From: Hexactinellida sp. DTS-2022
Taxonomy: Eukaryota > Porifera > Hexactinellida
DNA: 64,000 bases
Direction of reading: 5' to 3'
Assembly: GCA_028753945.1 (NCBI GenBank)
Contig: JAPNXP010000012.1
Coordinates: 2,852,001-2,916,000 of the forward strand
Shown: positions 12,032 through 24,500 of the stretch, piece after piece
Layout: each line of letters begins with the position of its first letter
Numbering within the stretch: position 1 is the stretch's first letter
The notes under the pieces: generated by a model
The model's input: the letters and a program-made list of their open reading frames with translations, nothing else
The model's database searches: none
Told to the model about the DNA's origin: nothing
Position numbers and translations under genes: made by a program

Positions 12032-14063
12032 TTACATACTTGTAGTGGACCGGAAAGGCTGGAAAATAGTAGAAGTAGTCATTAATTTCAGACGAATACT
12101 CGACAAGTTTCTTATAGGATGTTTAAACAGAGCATCAATTTTCCTTAGAATTATTGTCAAAAGTGGTTGAACAATATGGTTCAAAGACACATGTTTTTCC
12201 TCATTTACTCTTGGAGGAAGCGAGTCAAGGAGCAGTTGGACGGAATTTATCTTGATGAATATTTGGTGGAGATCGTTAGTGGAAAGAAGTTCTCCATTTG
12301 ATAATTTGACTAAAAGTATTCGCTCTGTTTTCGTTAGTAAAGAAAATTGGAATATTCCAGATAATGGAGATGGATAACTTAATCGAGTTAAAACAACATT
12401 CAGACCAGGGTAAGTTTCATTAATCTTAATCCAACCATTGCACTCCACAGTGGTGTATAAAATATAATTAGCAAACTCTTCAACCACGATACAAGTTAAC
12501 ATTTCATTGAAAGTGCTCTTTCTTAACCCCATAGAACTAAATTATTTTAACATCTTTCCTGTCTTAGCGCTTGGAATAAATACACGATTGGAAGTTGGGA
12601 TCACGCTGAAGTTTTGAAATTCATCTATTAAATGAGGAGTCTCATGAATTCGTTTCAAAGTTCCTAGTGTAATCCCGTCCATTATTACTATTTCGGGGTT
12701 GTCTTTACAAGTAGGACAAGTGAAACTTGTTTGATAGTTAAGATCAATCATCCTTAAATATGCATTCCATCCGAGTTGGAAAATATGGCACTGATATCTG
12801 TCTTTCGTTCCAAGCCTCTCTTGGGTTCTGTTTTTCGCTCTATAAAATTAGAAAGTCACTAGAACAGTAGCCAACTATGACTGAGAAATACCTATTTTAT
12901 AATCTGGACGAACCTTAAATACCCACGAAGTGTGTTTCTCGATGAAGTCATGAATTCGCTATACTCATTGAGTGTGTAGGAAGTAGCGGTTATTGATATT
13001 AAGTACTAGACAGGAACTCCTGTCGAAAGATGCTTTACAGCTGCATGGGCCATTGCATACAGAACTATAGACTATAGAATAATAAGGAAAAATACAAAAT
13101 ATTAGATAAATTTTAAATATTAGAATCCACGATCCAACGTTTATGTTCAGCAAGTTCAATAACAGCGTTTGCAGTGTACACAATGATTCCTTTTCTCTCT
13201 AAAATAACGTTGTTTTCAGTGTTAAATTGATATCCGTGTTCACAAGACTCTTTTTATGTAAGTAATTCAGCAGACAAGTTCTGAATTTGGCATTGTTGTT
13301 GTTCTTTGTAAAAATAGCCATTTTTTCGTCAAGAAATACGGGTATAGGTTGAGTGGATATTGTGGAATAATCAATCTCTTTTGGGAAAACTGTGGTTAAG
13401 TCGAAATTACATGTTGGTAAAAAGGTTTGTAAGGTAGCTGATTTATTACACTTTCCCAAACATGTGTCACAGAACCACTTATTTTCATCATTGTAAAAAC
13501 ATGGAAAACCTTCATTATCATCTAGATTCTAGAAAGATGGTTGATTGATTGAGAATGAAGAGTTTATAATTCTTGAGATAATTAGGCTGACATATTTTAA
13601 GATATTCAGTGTCTGAACAATGTTCAAAAGCTTCATAATGGATGCAATTGTGATCACATTTTAAACATTTTCTAGCAGTGACATTAATAATAACTTTTCT
13701 TTTAGTTAGCTTTACTTTTCCTGAAGATTTTATAGATCACTATAATCAACATGCTACAGTAAAAGTATTAAAGAAATATAATAATTTTCCTGCTTTATTG
13801 AATTCAAAATCAGCGACTACTGCAAATTTCGAATCATCAAGCTTCCAGGACTTTGTTTCGACAATCAGGAGTGAAATATATTGATCAAAGGTAGAAATTG
13901 TTAACGTTAATTCCTCTTCCTCATCAAGCGAAGTTAAACAAGCACTATAATCATTTCTTAAATAATAGACCATTAATTTAAATACATTGAAATTTTCTCT
14001 AGGTGGACAAAAAACACTATGTGGAGAACTAATTTTCTCTAAAGTGGGCCCTTTGACAATCAT
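12032..14063 (-). pseudogene. cysteine-cluster protein gene of the same transposon (KDZ-associated CxC type)
   Basis: Minus-strand exons read in order: an N-terminal frame at 14063-13746 (PHSVFCPPRENFNVFKL); RKCLKCDHNCIHYEAFEHC (about 13674-13620); CFYNDENKWFCDTCLGKC (about 13500-13447); CNGPCSCKASFDRSSC then NNRYFLHTQ (about 13065-12965); EKHTSWVFKVRPDYKI with a donor-like GTATTT; and, after an acceptor at about 12841, KNRTQERLGTKDRYQCHIFQ, TSFTCPTCKDNPEIVIMDGI and a 166-codon tail ending at 12032. One in-frame TAA (12542) separates the last two parts. Spaced CxxC clusters with a 'CPxC...DG..LG' motif resemble the cysteine clusters reported with KDZ transposases and HMGXB3-like proteins. I see no complete transposase core. 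Intron limits are approximate. Confidence 0.5.
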
Positions 14064-14534
14064 TGCTATTCAAAATAATAAGCTTTAAAAGATTAATCTT
14101 TGATTACGAGATTCTAGAAAATGATTACAAGCCCAAATTGACACTTTGTTATCATGCGTAATACACAAGTATAACAGTGCCAATTTTAGCACAGTATATT
14201 CGCATCGAATTTATAGAATTCAGTCGACGTTTAATTTAATTAAGATTTTACTCAAATATTATTTATATGTATTTACCTGTTGTTGGATTAATTTCTATAT
14301 CGGTCAGGAGCTCAGTAGAAACATTATCCTCGCCCCTAATTTGTGATCTGAAGCTCAACTGAGAGATTTTGTTTCTTCAATTTCACTTCTCTTCCTTTTC
14401 GCTTGAGGATAGTTACAAATGTAGATATCATTTCATGTGACATAGAATAACATCAATAAGAATTATAAATAACAGAAATATTAAATTATTATTTATTTAT
14501 AATCTGTTTACTCAACAATACGCACACTCTACTA

Positions 14535-14672
14535 TATGTGCTTTGGACAATCTATATGCACATAACCTCTCTACTCTATAAGTGCATGCACATTCGACTA
14601 TCTATATGTGCATGCACACTCGACTATATGTGCATACACACTCGACTGTATGTGCATGCACACTCGACCTTT
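14535..14672 (-). repeat. right subterminal tandem array, inverted
   Basis: Six or so units of TATGTGCATGCACACTCGAC, the inverse of the array at 8650-8850. Together the two arrays mark the ends of the ~6 kb element. Confidence 0.75.
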
Positions 14673-14853
14673 ACTATATGACTATGTGGCCTTCTCACTC
14701 TTTCTACCATTTTCCGTACTAATTATAACTTGTTTACCAATAATTATTATATGAGTTGAAAGCTAACTTATAGAGTACATTGTTTGATTTTGAATTTTCA
14801 TTAATTTTATAGCCTATTTGTGTAAACAGCAACAACAACAAATGTGCATATAA

Positions 14854-15790
14854 TCTGGTCGTTGAAATCCCAAAATGGGTTAACCTAGAAAATTCATACA
14901 AAGCGTATTAAGGTATCATTAGAAGCGGAATTTTTCGTAGAATAACATATCCAAAATCCGCTAAAATCCGTAGTGGGGAAATTTTTTTAAACGGGTAGCA
15001 GTGTCGGCCATTTCATAGTAAATCGCCGACATTTTCGTAATTAACTTTATCAAATCAATTCTAATCAACTTATAATCATCATATTTGTACTCAGCGTAAA
15101 ATTTCCAGCAATTTGATGTATCACAAGACAACATTTGGAACATTTTTTCCATGGCAACGCTGGAATGTATCAAAAATATGTCAGGAATGTACGAACATTC
15201 CATTCTCAAATTGTGTGCCTATCGAATCTAGTGACCCCTCGTTCAACTCCACTAGTATAATTATACACATATCGACCCTCTAAAATGGGATTTGTCGAGA
15301 TTAATCTAGATAAACCTAAAATTAAAGATTTTCAGCTAAATCTCGTCAATTCCCATTTTTTATTTATTTTAGAGGGTCGATATGTGTATAATTATACTAG
15401 TGGAGTTGAACGAGGGGTCACTAGATTCGATAGGCACACAATTTGAGAATGGAATGTTCGTACATTCCTGACATATTTTTGATACATTCCAGCGTTACCA
15501 TGGAAAAAATTTCCAAATGTTGTCATGTGATACATCAAATTGCTGGAAATTTTACGCTGAGTACAAATATGATGATTATAAGTTGATTAGAATTGATTTG
15601 ATAAAGTTAATTACGAAAATGTCGGCGATTTACTATGAAATGGCCGATACTGCCACCCGTTTAAAAAAATTTCCCCACAACGGATATTAGCGGATTTTGG
15701 ATATGTAATTCTACGAAAAATTCCGCTTCAAATGATACTAAAATACGCTTTGTATGAATTTTTTCTAGGTTCAACCTTCCAACGACCAGA
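14854..15790. mobile_element. 0.94 kb foldback (long inverted repeat) element
   Basis: Two arms of about 440 bp (14854-15310 and 15350-15790) are near-exact inverted copies, beginning TCTGGTCGTTG and ending CAACGACCAGA, around a short loop near 15330. There is no real coding frame: the two minus-strand frames here are mirror products of the arms. A decayed related arm lies at 17340-17510. No clear TSD, so the superfamily is unassigned. An intact palindrome of this size is hard to maintain, so the insertion is probably recent. Confidence 0.8.
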
Positions 15791-15949
15791 CTAATATTAG
15801 AAATGAAAATATTCATATTAGAAATGTAAAAATTCGTCTTCAGCTTACTTCTTTGCCAATAATACCCTTTGAAAGCGAGCTTCAATGCAATGTTGATTTT
15901 AAATTTTCATCATCATACTTGTTTTCCTATTATAACATTTGGATATTAG

Positions 15950-16140
15950 TTTATATCTCATATTTAAATGCGGTATCTATTCCCCCATCTCTTACATACA
16001 ATCTGGACAAACAGACACACAAATAAACGGCCAACAATCGAGTTTTAATAATACGAGCCCTTCGGTCTAGGTCGCTTTGCGACGGTTGGACACTTCACGC
16101 CTCAATTAACGAACGCTGCGCGGCCTTACTACGCCTTGAA
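15950..16140 (+). repeat. LINE/SINE-like tail plus GC-rich 'GAGCCCTTCGGT' block
   Basis: AAATGCGGTATCTATTCCCC, AATCTGGACAAACAGACACA and then GAGCCCTTCGGTCTAGGTCG up to CGCGGCC. The order of blocks supports one composite repeat family with copies at 7250-7560 and 38430-39120. Confidence 0.45.
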
Positions 16141-16170
16141 ACTAGTCATTTAGAATTATACATCTTTGTG

Positions 16171-16669
16171 CAGGGGGGGGTCAATCGACAGATACTTGAC
16201 CCATAGCCAGGTGGTGGGTCCCATTAAAAAAAATATTTCATGAATAACCTGGTACTTCATGGAGGGTACGAATCAATATTATTGCGAAATTTTGCAGCAA
16301 ATTATCAAGAATTTACACTAAGGGTAATTTTTTTAAATTTTATCACACCTAAAGGTGCTAATTGCTGACTAATTAAAATTGTAAATTTTTTAAAAAAAAG
16401 TGTGTTTTGGGTAAAAATGCTCATAAGACAGCATAGGAGACTTCAGGGACCAGATGTAATTAACTTCGTATCAATCTATGCTTATCTGACACAGTTGACA
16501 ACTCCAGAGTGTCACTTGTGGCAAATACTGAATGGGTGTAGGGGTCCAAAAGCAATAAATTCGTTAAGTACTTGGTACTTCGTGAGAGGCGGTGGGTGGG
16601 TATGCCCTAAAAATATATTTTTCCATGAAGTCACCTATGGGTTAGTATTCTTAAGATTGACCCCCCCTG
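16171..16669. mobile_element. 499 bp miniature element with 7-bp TSD, copy 1
   Basis: Ends CAGGGGGGGGTCAATCGAC and the inverted GATTGACCCCCCCTG. Flanked by CTTTGTG on both sides (16164-16170 and 16670-16676). Nearly identical in inverse orientation to 40823-41324, and partly to 46046-46165. No coding capacity. A 7-bp duplication and a CAGGGG terminus would fit a P-superfamily source, but this is inference. Confidence 0.85.
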
Positions 16670-16688
16670 CTTTGTGGTGTATTAAATA

Positions 16689-17130
16689 CACTACCCGAAC
16701 ATAAGTATTCGACCACCCCACATTTTCCCATTGAAAATAGTACTATAGAAGGTTTGATAATGGAAGATAGTGTATTCAAATTAGATGAGATATTGCTATT
16801 TCGATAACAAATTCGTATTCTGCGCATTCGAATTAACAATTGTGGAAGCATAAATTCAATCCCTTTTTGATTTGGTTAAAAATTATCATCCTGTGCCACT
16901 ATCCACCACTTTTCCCAAATTGATACTATGGGAGAGATGGGAACAGTTGGCACATTGTGCCATTTGATGATAATTTTCAACCGAATTAATATGTAATCAA
17001 TTTGAAAGCATCTACAATAGGTAATTAGAATACGTCTAATATGAATCTGAAATCAAAATAGCAATATGTCATAAGGATTTAATACATTTAACAATATTAT
17101 TAGGCCTAATATAGTACTTTTGTCGGGTAC
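16689..17130. mobile_element. TA-flanked miniature element, diverged ends
   Basis: CACTACCCGAACATAAGTAT after TA at the left, and an imperfect inverse TACTTTTGTCGGGTAC at the right (~17113-17130). The interior has facing segments around 16790-16860 and 17030-17090. Probably an older Tc1/mariner-type miniature element. Confidence 0.45.
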
Positions 17131-17799
17131 TTATATTCCTCATGAAGTCCCCTTAATAAGAATGTTACACGATGTAATTTGTTTGGTAAATTCAAACACT
17201 TATACCATTAATAGCTCAATAAATTTCAGTTGCACGATAAGAAAGCTCGAATCCAAATAATTCTAAGAGAAAAACAGGCAATAGAATAACAAATTATTAA
17301 TTGGTTGAATACATCTATTTTCACATATTCAGATTGTTACACATCTCGATGGAAAAGCAGACACTGCCATCCGCATAAAAGATTTCCCGAAACGGATTTT
17401 AGCGGATTCTGGATATGTTAGTCTGTGAATAATTGCGCTTCCAATGAGACTAAATTTGCTTTGTATGAGTTATTTCTAGGTGTAAATTTCCAATACCATA
17501 CTGATACGCATTAATTTGTACTTGTTATGTTAATTATCAAGTGTATATATAAAAAAAACATCGTAAATGTGCTATGTTCTTTGATTTCGTGGTCTTCATG
17601 TATTCATCATTAAGTGTAGTGGCCATACTTAATTAGAAGTCGATTTTGTCAAAAATATTAATATTGCCTTTAAGTATGTATGTGATGATTTATACAAGAA
17701 TTTTATACAAGAATTCGAATTTAAATATACACTACTAAATCAACTTATTTAATTTAAACAATGTCATGTGAATGATTCACTGAATTAATTGAATCTAGC

Positions 17800-18066
17800 A
17801 TATCTCTATCCGACGAATATCCGTTGGCGAAATGTCTATCAACAAAGAGTGTGCCATTCACCGAAGCAAATCGCGTTTCATTACTTGGTCTTTCCATTGT
17901 TAAATTCCCACATGCTTCTACCTTGACTTTGAGGGCTTTTAGAACAACATATCATTCATTCAGGTCAGAGTATGGAGTTTTAATCGCTTTGGCGATAAAT
18001 GTACGCATGAAAAAGTATTCAGAAAAAAATTGCGAATTCTGTCGCTTTTGTGGCAATAATATTTAA
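17800..18066 (-). pseudogene. possible exon remnant
   Basis: On the minus strand, about 17979-17780 reads coding-like peptide: KALKVKVEACGNLTMERPSN then RFASVNGTLFVDRHFANGYS. One stop interrupts the frame near 17934. I cannot name the family, and no splice partners are obvious. Could be a decayed host exon. Confidence 0.25.
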
Positions 18067-18399
18067 ATAGTATATAGGAGATTGTGGATTGAAAGGCCGG
18101 TTAGCTCGTAACCCAAAAACAATTTCATCCTGATTGATTGTTTTTTAACTATCAATGTCAGTTGATAAAAGAATTCTGCATGACTTAGACAGATGTCCAA
18201 CCTCGCTGAAAAGAATTGGTGGGATAATTCAAATTTATCTGTCTCATCAAAATTTTCGGTGATAGTAATCATACCGTGTTTATGTCTCGAATATCCAAAG
18301 AGTGTTTAGATATTTGTAACAATACAGCAAAGATCCAGTTAAAGATGTTTTGACAGTGATTATTGTTGCACAAAGGTGGGAAATTATATATTATTATAA

Positions 18400-18586
18400 C
18401 AGGGTTTTTTTTAAGGTTGAGACCTTGATGTTACTCAGCGCAGGCTTGGTGTAACTTAACTCTGCAGCGGCCGCGGCCGACCCATAATTGTGGTGTAACT
18501 CAACACTGCACAGGCCCAGGCCGACCCGAATCGTGGTGTAACTCCAAAAGTTCTTCGTGCAAAAGGATCGTCCTTAAAAAAACCTG
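18400..18586. mobile_element. 187 bp hAT-like miniature element
   Basis: CAGGGTTTTTTTTAAGG at the left, inverted CCTTAAAAAAACCTG at the right. Flanked by TATTATAA and TATTATAG (7 of 8 bases equal). The interior holds two copies of a GTGGTGTAACTC motif. Confidence 0.7.
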
Positions 18587-18599
18587 TATTATAGTACTT

Positions 18600-20960
18600 C
18601 CAGGGTTAATTAACGAAGTGAAACCTAAGCTGATCTAATCTAAAATCCATAATTATTCCAGTCAAAAATGAATATTCATCAATAATAATTTCTGAATTTT
18701 TGAGAATGATTATAATCCAAAAATACTTGCGAATTCCATCATTTAAAATTTAAATCATCTCTAAAATATTTTTGGACAATTGAGTAATTTTTCCTAATTA
18801 ATTTGACCGTCTATTTTTACAATATTTAATGGATTTTCAGAATTCTTGTTAACGGTATCCGGACTGGGATTACATAATTTATAATGGTAAATCATTATTG
18901 ATTCATCATAACTACTTTTGATTCATAACAAGTATCTAGGAAGGCATTTCTAAGAATAACTGCACTTAAAAAATTCAAATTTCAAAATGTAACTAAATAT
19001 ATATCGAATTTCTAAAAATGGCTTCTAATTGACCGTAACATAGTCTAATAGTCTATAATCTTTTGTAGAAGCACTTCCCAACTTCTAACTAGTTGTTGTA
19101 TAAGATATTGAGTTACTTAGAAACCTATCCAACTTGCGTTAATGATGAATTTACTTTTTTTACCTCGATTTTTTTACAGTTTTCGATTCAAAGTCCACAT
19201 TTCTTCAATTTATTGGGAAATTTCACACAATCTGTTCCCATATTCAATCCCAAATAATAAATTACTCATTCTACTTCCTATTTTTTTATGATATAGTTAT
19301 GTTATTGACAATGCAGTTGAGTTTGTCGCGATAACTCAATACATTTCATCAAAACTAAGCTTCTAAATCAATTTTTATTATTCTTTGAACGAAGCTTTTG
19401 AAAATTAAGTGTATATTTAGTTCTAATGTCTCAATAGTCACTTACTAACATTCCAATTCGATTCCAAAGTGTCTTAGTATTCCCCCGCAATATATTAATT
19501 CTAGAAAAAACTAGATAATCTCTACTCTTACTCTTACTCTACTCTTAAAATTTCAAGGATATCGGCGAAATTTGTAATTTTTGCCATATATGGAGGTGTT
19601 GAAACGTCATATTGTGACACTTATGAATGACAAAATCAAAATTAAGATCGGAGGAGAAATATTAATCTCATTGAGTGTATATTTAGAAAAAAAAAAAATT
19701 CCGGTGGAATAAAAGAAATTCGGTAATTTGGCCAGTCCGGACACCGTTAATATTGAATGATTGGTCAACATAATTAAAAACTGTAGAAAAGATTTGGCAA
19801 TCCACTATTTTACAATGAGTTCTCGATGCTTGTCAAATCATAAATATTGGAGGTATGTTGCATATGCGAAATGTGGGATTCGTAATTTTTCCTACTGAAG
19901 AATCTAGAAATCACTAATAATCAAATAATTTCTCAAGTAAACGAAGTCTCATCCAGGTTCGTGAAGCGTACTTGGAGATGCATTAATTTGAAGGGGACTT
20001 TTGGCCCTTCTAAACGAGAGAACATTGGGTATTTAGGCTCGTGATCCAGCTCAACCTAAATCTAAACTGGTTAAACAATTTGCCTAATAATGCCTTTGGG
20101 AGATAATTCCGTTAATATTGTATGCTTCAAATTCTATGCGCCAAAATACAAGGGTTGCATGGGAATTTTATGCAAATCACATACATTTCTGATTAAATTC
20201 CCATAAATTAGCACAAAATATTGAGAGTTTTCCTATTTCCAAAGACTTATTACAGAATTAACACATAATTTTACATACATTCCATAGAGTTTCAACAAAA
20301 GTACCATAAAATCCCATATAATTCTCATATAATTGCCACAGAAAAAGTAATTCCCATTCCATTATAATAGGAATTCCCACGGCAATTGCTATAAAATTTC
20401 GATCTTCTTCATTGATAACTTTTTCTATTAAGGGGATAAAGGAGCCCTCATGCGTCCCATAGTGTCGCCACTGGAAATGAGTGGATTTAATTTTGCTTTA
20501 GTCCAGATAGCAGGGAAATATGTGTTTTCATCTTCTTTAATCTTGATATGATATGCAATGCTTCTTCGTAGCATCAGTCTCCAACTTAAATTATCTAGGA
20601 GTATCTAAGTAGGCTTGGATTATTCACAGTTACTTTAAATCACAGTTTAGAGGAAATAGGGATTTGATCACAGGTACCCATTTGTATTATTGAGATAAAT
20701 TAAGGACAGCTTCATTTGAATGCCACCGTCATAAATAATGTTGTCATGGACAATGTATTGTAGATCTATTTTATTTGTAAGAAATATTATTATTCGTCAA
20801 TGTTTATTGATTCTACGTACTTTACTTCTTTAACCACTGTCTTCTTCTGGAATGCTATCATAATGACAGCAGGATGCAAGACAAGGAAAGGTGCAGTTTC
20901 CCACCTGAATATATGTAGTGATTTTCATTCAAAATTCGTAATGCCATTCACCAACAGCAT
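18600..20960. other. AT-rich stretch without identified genes
   Basis: No frame with coding character, no terminal repeats and no RNA gene could be recognised on either strand. The only plus-strand frame of note (20800-20982) has no recognisable motif. Confidence 0.5.
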
Positions 20961-20972
20961 ATCCTATTTATT

Positions 20973-21290
20973 ACGAGTGTGAAGTTAGCAAAAGATTCAA
21001 GTTTTCACACTTCAAACGCCAATTTGACCCACTTATACATGCTCAATTGACTTGATCTTTGTTTTGCTTGAAAGAGGGGATAAAGTGGATTAGGAATATC
21101 CCATATTTGACACAAAAAGGTGTGAAATTTGTACTTGAAATTTTACATAAAATTTCCTTTTTTTTCAAAAAGTTTGTTTTTAAAAATTGTCAATTTTTAA
21201 TTTGAGCCTACAAATTTATGTCACAGTGAATTATAGATCTCAAAATGTCATGAATAGATCAGTATTTCAACTACCTCTCATAATTTAATG
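20973..21290 (+). repeat. left TIR of the 7.1 kb MULE-like element
   Basis: Begins ACGAGTGTGAAGTTAGCAAA and includes CACTTATACATGCTCAATTG. It is the near-exact inverse of 27810-28106, differing at scattered single bases and small indels in A/T runs. Confidence 0.9.
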
Positions 21291-21522
21291 TTTAATTTAG
21301 TTTTTCCTACTTATTCACTTACAATTGTCAATCTAAGACCTTCAGAATTTATAGATCCCATTCGATACAATTTTAAATACTAAGTTAATTCATATTAAAC
21401 AACATTTATTAAGAATAATAACTAATAATGATAATAGAGACTAATAATATGCATAGAACTGTATAAACTATACAAATCCCCACTAGAGTACCAATTACAT
21501 AATTTAGATGCTAGAGTAAGTA

Positions 21523-24500
21523 TTAACTGTCTTTTACTACTCCTAGAATGGGTTCATAATGATTTCCTGTGTAATGAATGTATATACTCCCTAAATAGTT
21601 AGATGGTGGTGATTGTATCACTTCACCTATACTTTTCCCTGATCCTGAGAATATTTCCCATTTGTTTCCAACTGAATAGTCCCAAATATCAGTTTCGAAA
21701 ATCAAGGCCGCGGAAAACAATTCAGTATCAGTTCCCCATATTCTGTCTCTTCTCATTCTGATTTTATTTACGTAATCTTTGGTACTTCTGAAACCACTGA
21801 CTGTGACTGGATACTTGTTTTTAATATAATTATAGCAGACATCCCTATACTTCCCTACCATATTATTGACTATTATATTGCGTACTGTCGTTTGGTCATC
21901 AACACTGCCAGTTATCCAATAACATAATGATGAAAATAGACAATTCCGATCTCCTGCAATTGTTTTATACCTGCAAGGACTACATACTTGTAGATTAATA
22001 TTGTTGTTATCATTGTTTGAATTATATTCTATACCATTTACCATATTGAGCTTAAGATCTTTACACATGTTACTTTGCCATAATGGTGTTACAGGATGAA
22101 ATGGAGGTAGTATGCTATAGTCAATTGAAATTTCAACTAAATCACAATCCGATATAATATTGACATCTTGGCTAGGTAGTTTGAAAGAAGAAATATCACT
22201 TCGATCTTCCTTGTAAAGTACAAGTACATTATCTTTGGGTGAATTCAAACTAGGTGTTCTTTTATTTAGATTGGACATTAATGAATTATTGCAATGTTGC
22301 AAGGTATTTTCTAGTTGGTCTTTTACAAACCTTTTAGTCACGTTGCTACAATGTCGTTTTGTGGGAAATTGTCCAAATGCTTTCTCAATTTTATTTATCT
22401 GAGGGTATATATAACTAGAATTGCATTTCTTTCGTTTAGACCATTTTTCATAACAAACTTCCTCTTCAGGGATAACTTGTGATAACTTCCTCTTCTTAGG
22501 TGCAAAGACTTTTTTCGCTATAGCCTCAAAGCCAAATCTAAATGCAGCAATTCGCTCTTGAATATTTGGATATATTAGTCGAATAAAATCTGCAGCTTTA
22601 ATATTTAGTTTGCCATCAAAAATACTGTATTTAACAATCCTGAACCAATTTTCAACAGGTGCATTACTATCTGTAGGATGATTATCAGGTTTTATAATAT
22701 TAAGAATTAGCCCACTCCACAAAAGAACTAATGGCATGTAATAAGTGAGGATATGTTTTAAGATATTAGGATTAAAACAGGTATTAAAATTTAATTTGGT
22801 TTTGATAGATGTTTCATATTTCTGTATGTCATTAATACATTCATTCCTCAGGGAACTAAAATGTCGACCAAATAGCGATTTTTCTTTATATGTTTTAGCA
22901 TTTTCATTGGATTCGTTTTCTTTATCAATGTCCTCTACATCCAAATCGAAGGAATACTCCCCCTGTATTAATGATTCTAGGACAATCAAATGTTCACTCA
23001 CTAAAGGAATAATAAATTCACTAGCTAGCACATTGCATAATGAGGTGAACAAAGTATCAAGTTTTGAAATTTGTTTACATGAAATCATTGATCCTAAAAC
23101 ATACAGTATCAATGATTTTAATTTCTTGTCAACCTTGAATTTCTTAGCTATTTGATGAGAAAATCTATGCATTATGTGTGCTGAACAAATATGAAGGACT
23201 GGTTCCAAATTAAGTTCTTCTTTGTTGACGATAATACGCCAGCACTTTTCTAGGTAATCAACCAAGCTAGATTTATTAAACACAGTACATGCGCTATGTA
23301 AAATAGCCCAACTGTAATCCATTTCAACTTGGGCTATATTTAGGTCTTTGGAAATAACTTTTTTGCATGTTAAAAACCATCTGTATAGGAAATGGGTTAT
23401 CTCAGCTGTTGTATGGTCATTACTTATCATTTCCGCAACTGGGACCGGACTCATTTTATACTTTGGGTGTTGTAGAGTTAAGGCATAGTAAAATATTCTT
23501 GTAGAACCAGGAAAAGGGTTACTGATAATTGATCCAGTCGCATCTAAATTGAGAACTATCATATCTTTTTTATAACAATTAAATAACCTAATCTGTTCTT
23601 CTGTATGCATGTGTATTACAAAAGGATGTTGAGCAAAGTATTGTATATATCCTGAAATTAAGCTACCAGGTAATAATTGACAGAAATATGACCGTGTTTC
23701 TGAAATATCAACTAACTGATCAGTAGAAAATCGTGCTGCAGATCTTGTTTCCGATTTAACTTTCCTTAAACATGTTTGTGATTTTAAGCGAGTTAAATTA
23801 CCGTATTTATATTGAGAAAGTTCAAATGGATCGCCAAATTGGGAATAGTAAAACTTACTGGTGCAAAAATTATCCAATTTTTGAGCGACCTGACAGCGAA
23901 AATTTCCTGATAGATGTCTCGAATGAGCCGTTTTTTCTTCAAAATGTTGAGAAGATATCACCCCTCGGGTTGAATAGATAACCCTAACCCAAGTATTACA
24001 AGGATCTGGTCTATCTTGAATACAAATATGAAATGAAAGGCAGTTATCAAATTTACAATAAGCACGAGCCTGAAAATAAGCACAGTTATGTTTACGACTA
24101 TTCAATTTGCTAAACCAGTGAATCTTATACACTAACACACAGTACGGGACACATTCAAGTAATTTTTCTGCAAAAATATTGGTCCAGTTTTGATTACACT
24201 TAGTATTACCTTCGGAATCCGTTGAAGTAATATTTTGCCATTCTTCAAAACTTACAATGAATTCACCATTTTCATTGATTTCCAATTTATCTGATGACCC
24301 TAATAAATTTGCAGAGTTTGAAGAAATATCAAAGTCAGTACTACATAGAGAGGTATGATCTCGGTTAGAGACTTCTACGCATGAATCATTACTTTCATGA
24401 TTTTCTAAATCTATGCATTTTGATTCGGAAGAATCCAGGAGAAAACCAGAGTTATTATTGATCTTAGTAATAATTTCAGTATACACGCTTCTTAATCTTT

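Larger units (their letters stand above)
8632..14695. mobile_element. ~6 kb DNA transposon with Ulp1/PHD and cysteine-cluster genes
   Basis: Inverted subterminal arrays of the motif GTCGAGTGTGCATGCACATA bound this segment: about nine direct units at 8650-8850 and the inverted form at 14535-14672. Just outside them, GGCCGCTATGTGAGGTAATA on the left faces an imperfect inverse on the right (14660-14692). Inside, the plus strand holds a multi-exon gene with a Ulp1-like protease and PHD finger (9344-11046), and the minus strand a gene with cysteine clusters of the kind linked with KDZ-type transposons (14063-12032). I did not find a clean TSD, so the exact ends are approximate. Both genes carry stops, so this copy is dead. 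The coupling of arrays and genes supports one element; the superfamily is inferred. Confidence 0.55.

Noticed and set aside
22745-23981. Plus-strand frames of 136 and 69 codons
   Set aside because: Shadows of the large minus-strand transposase/OTU frame.
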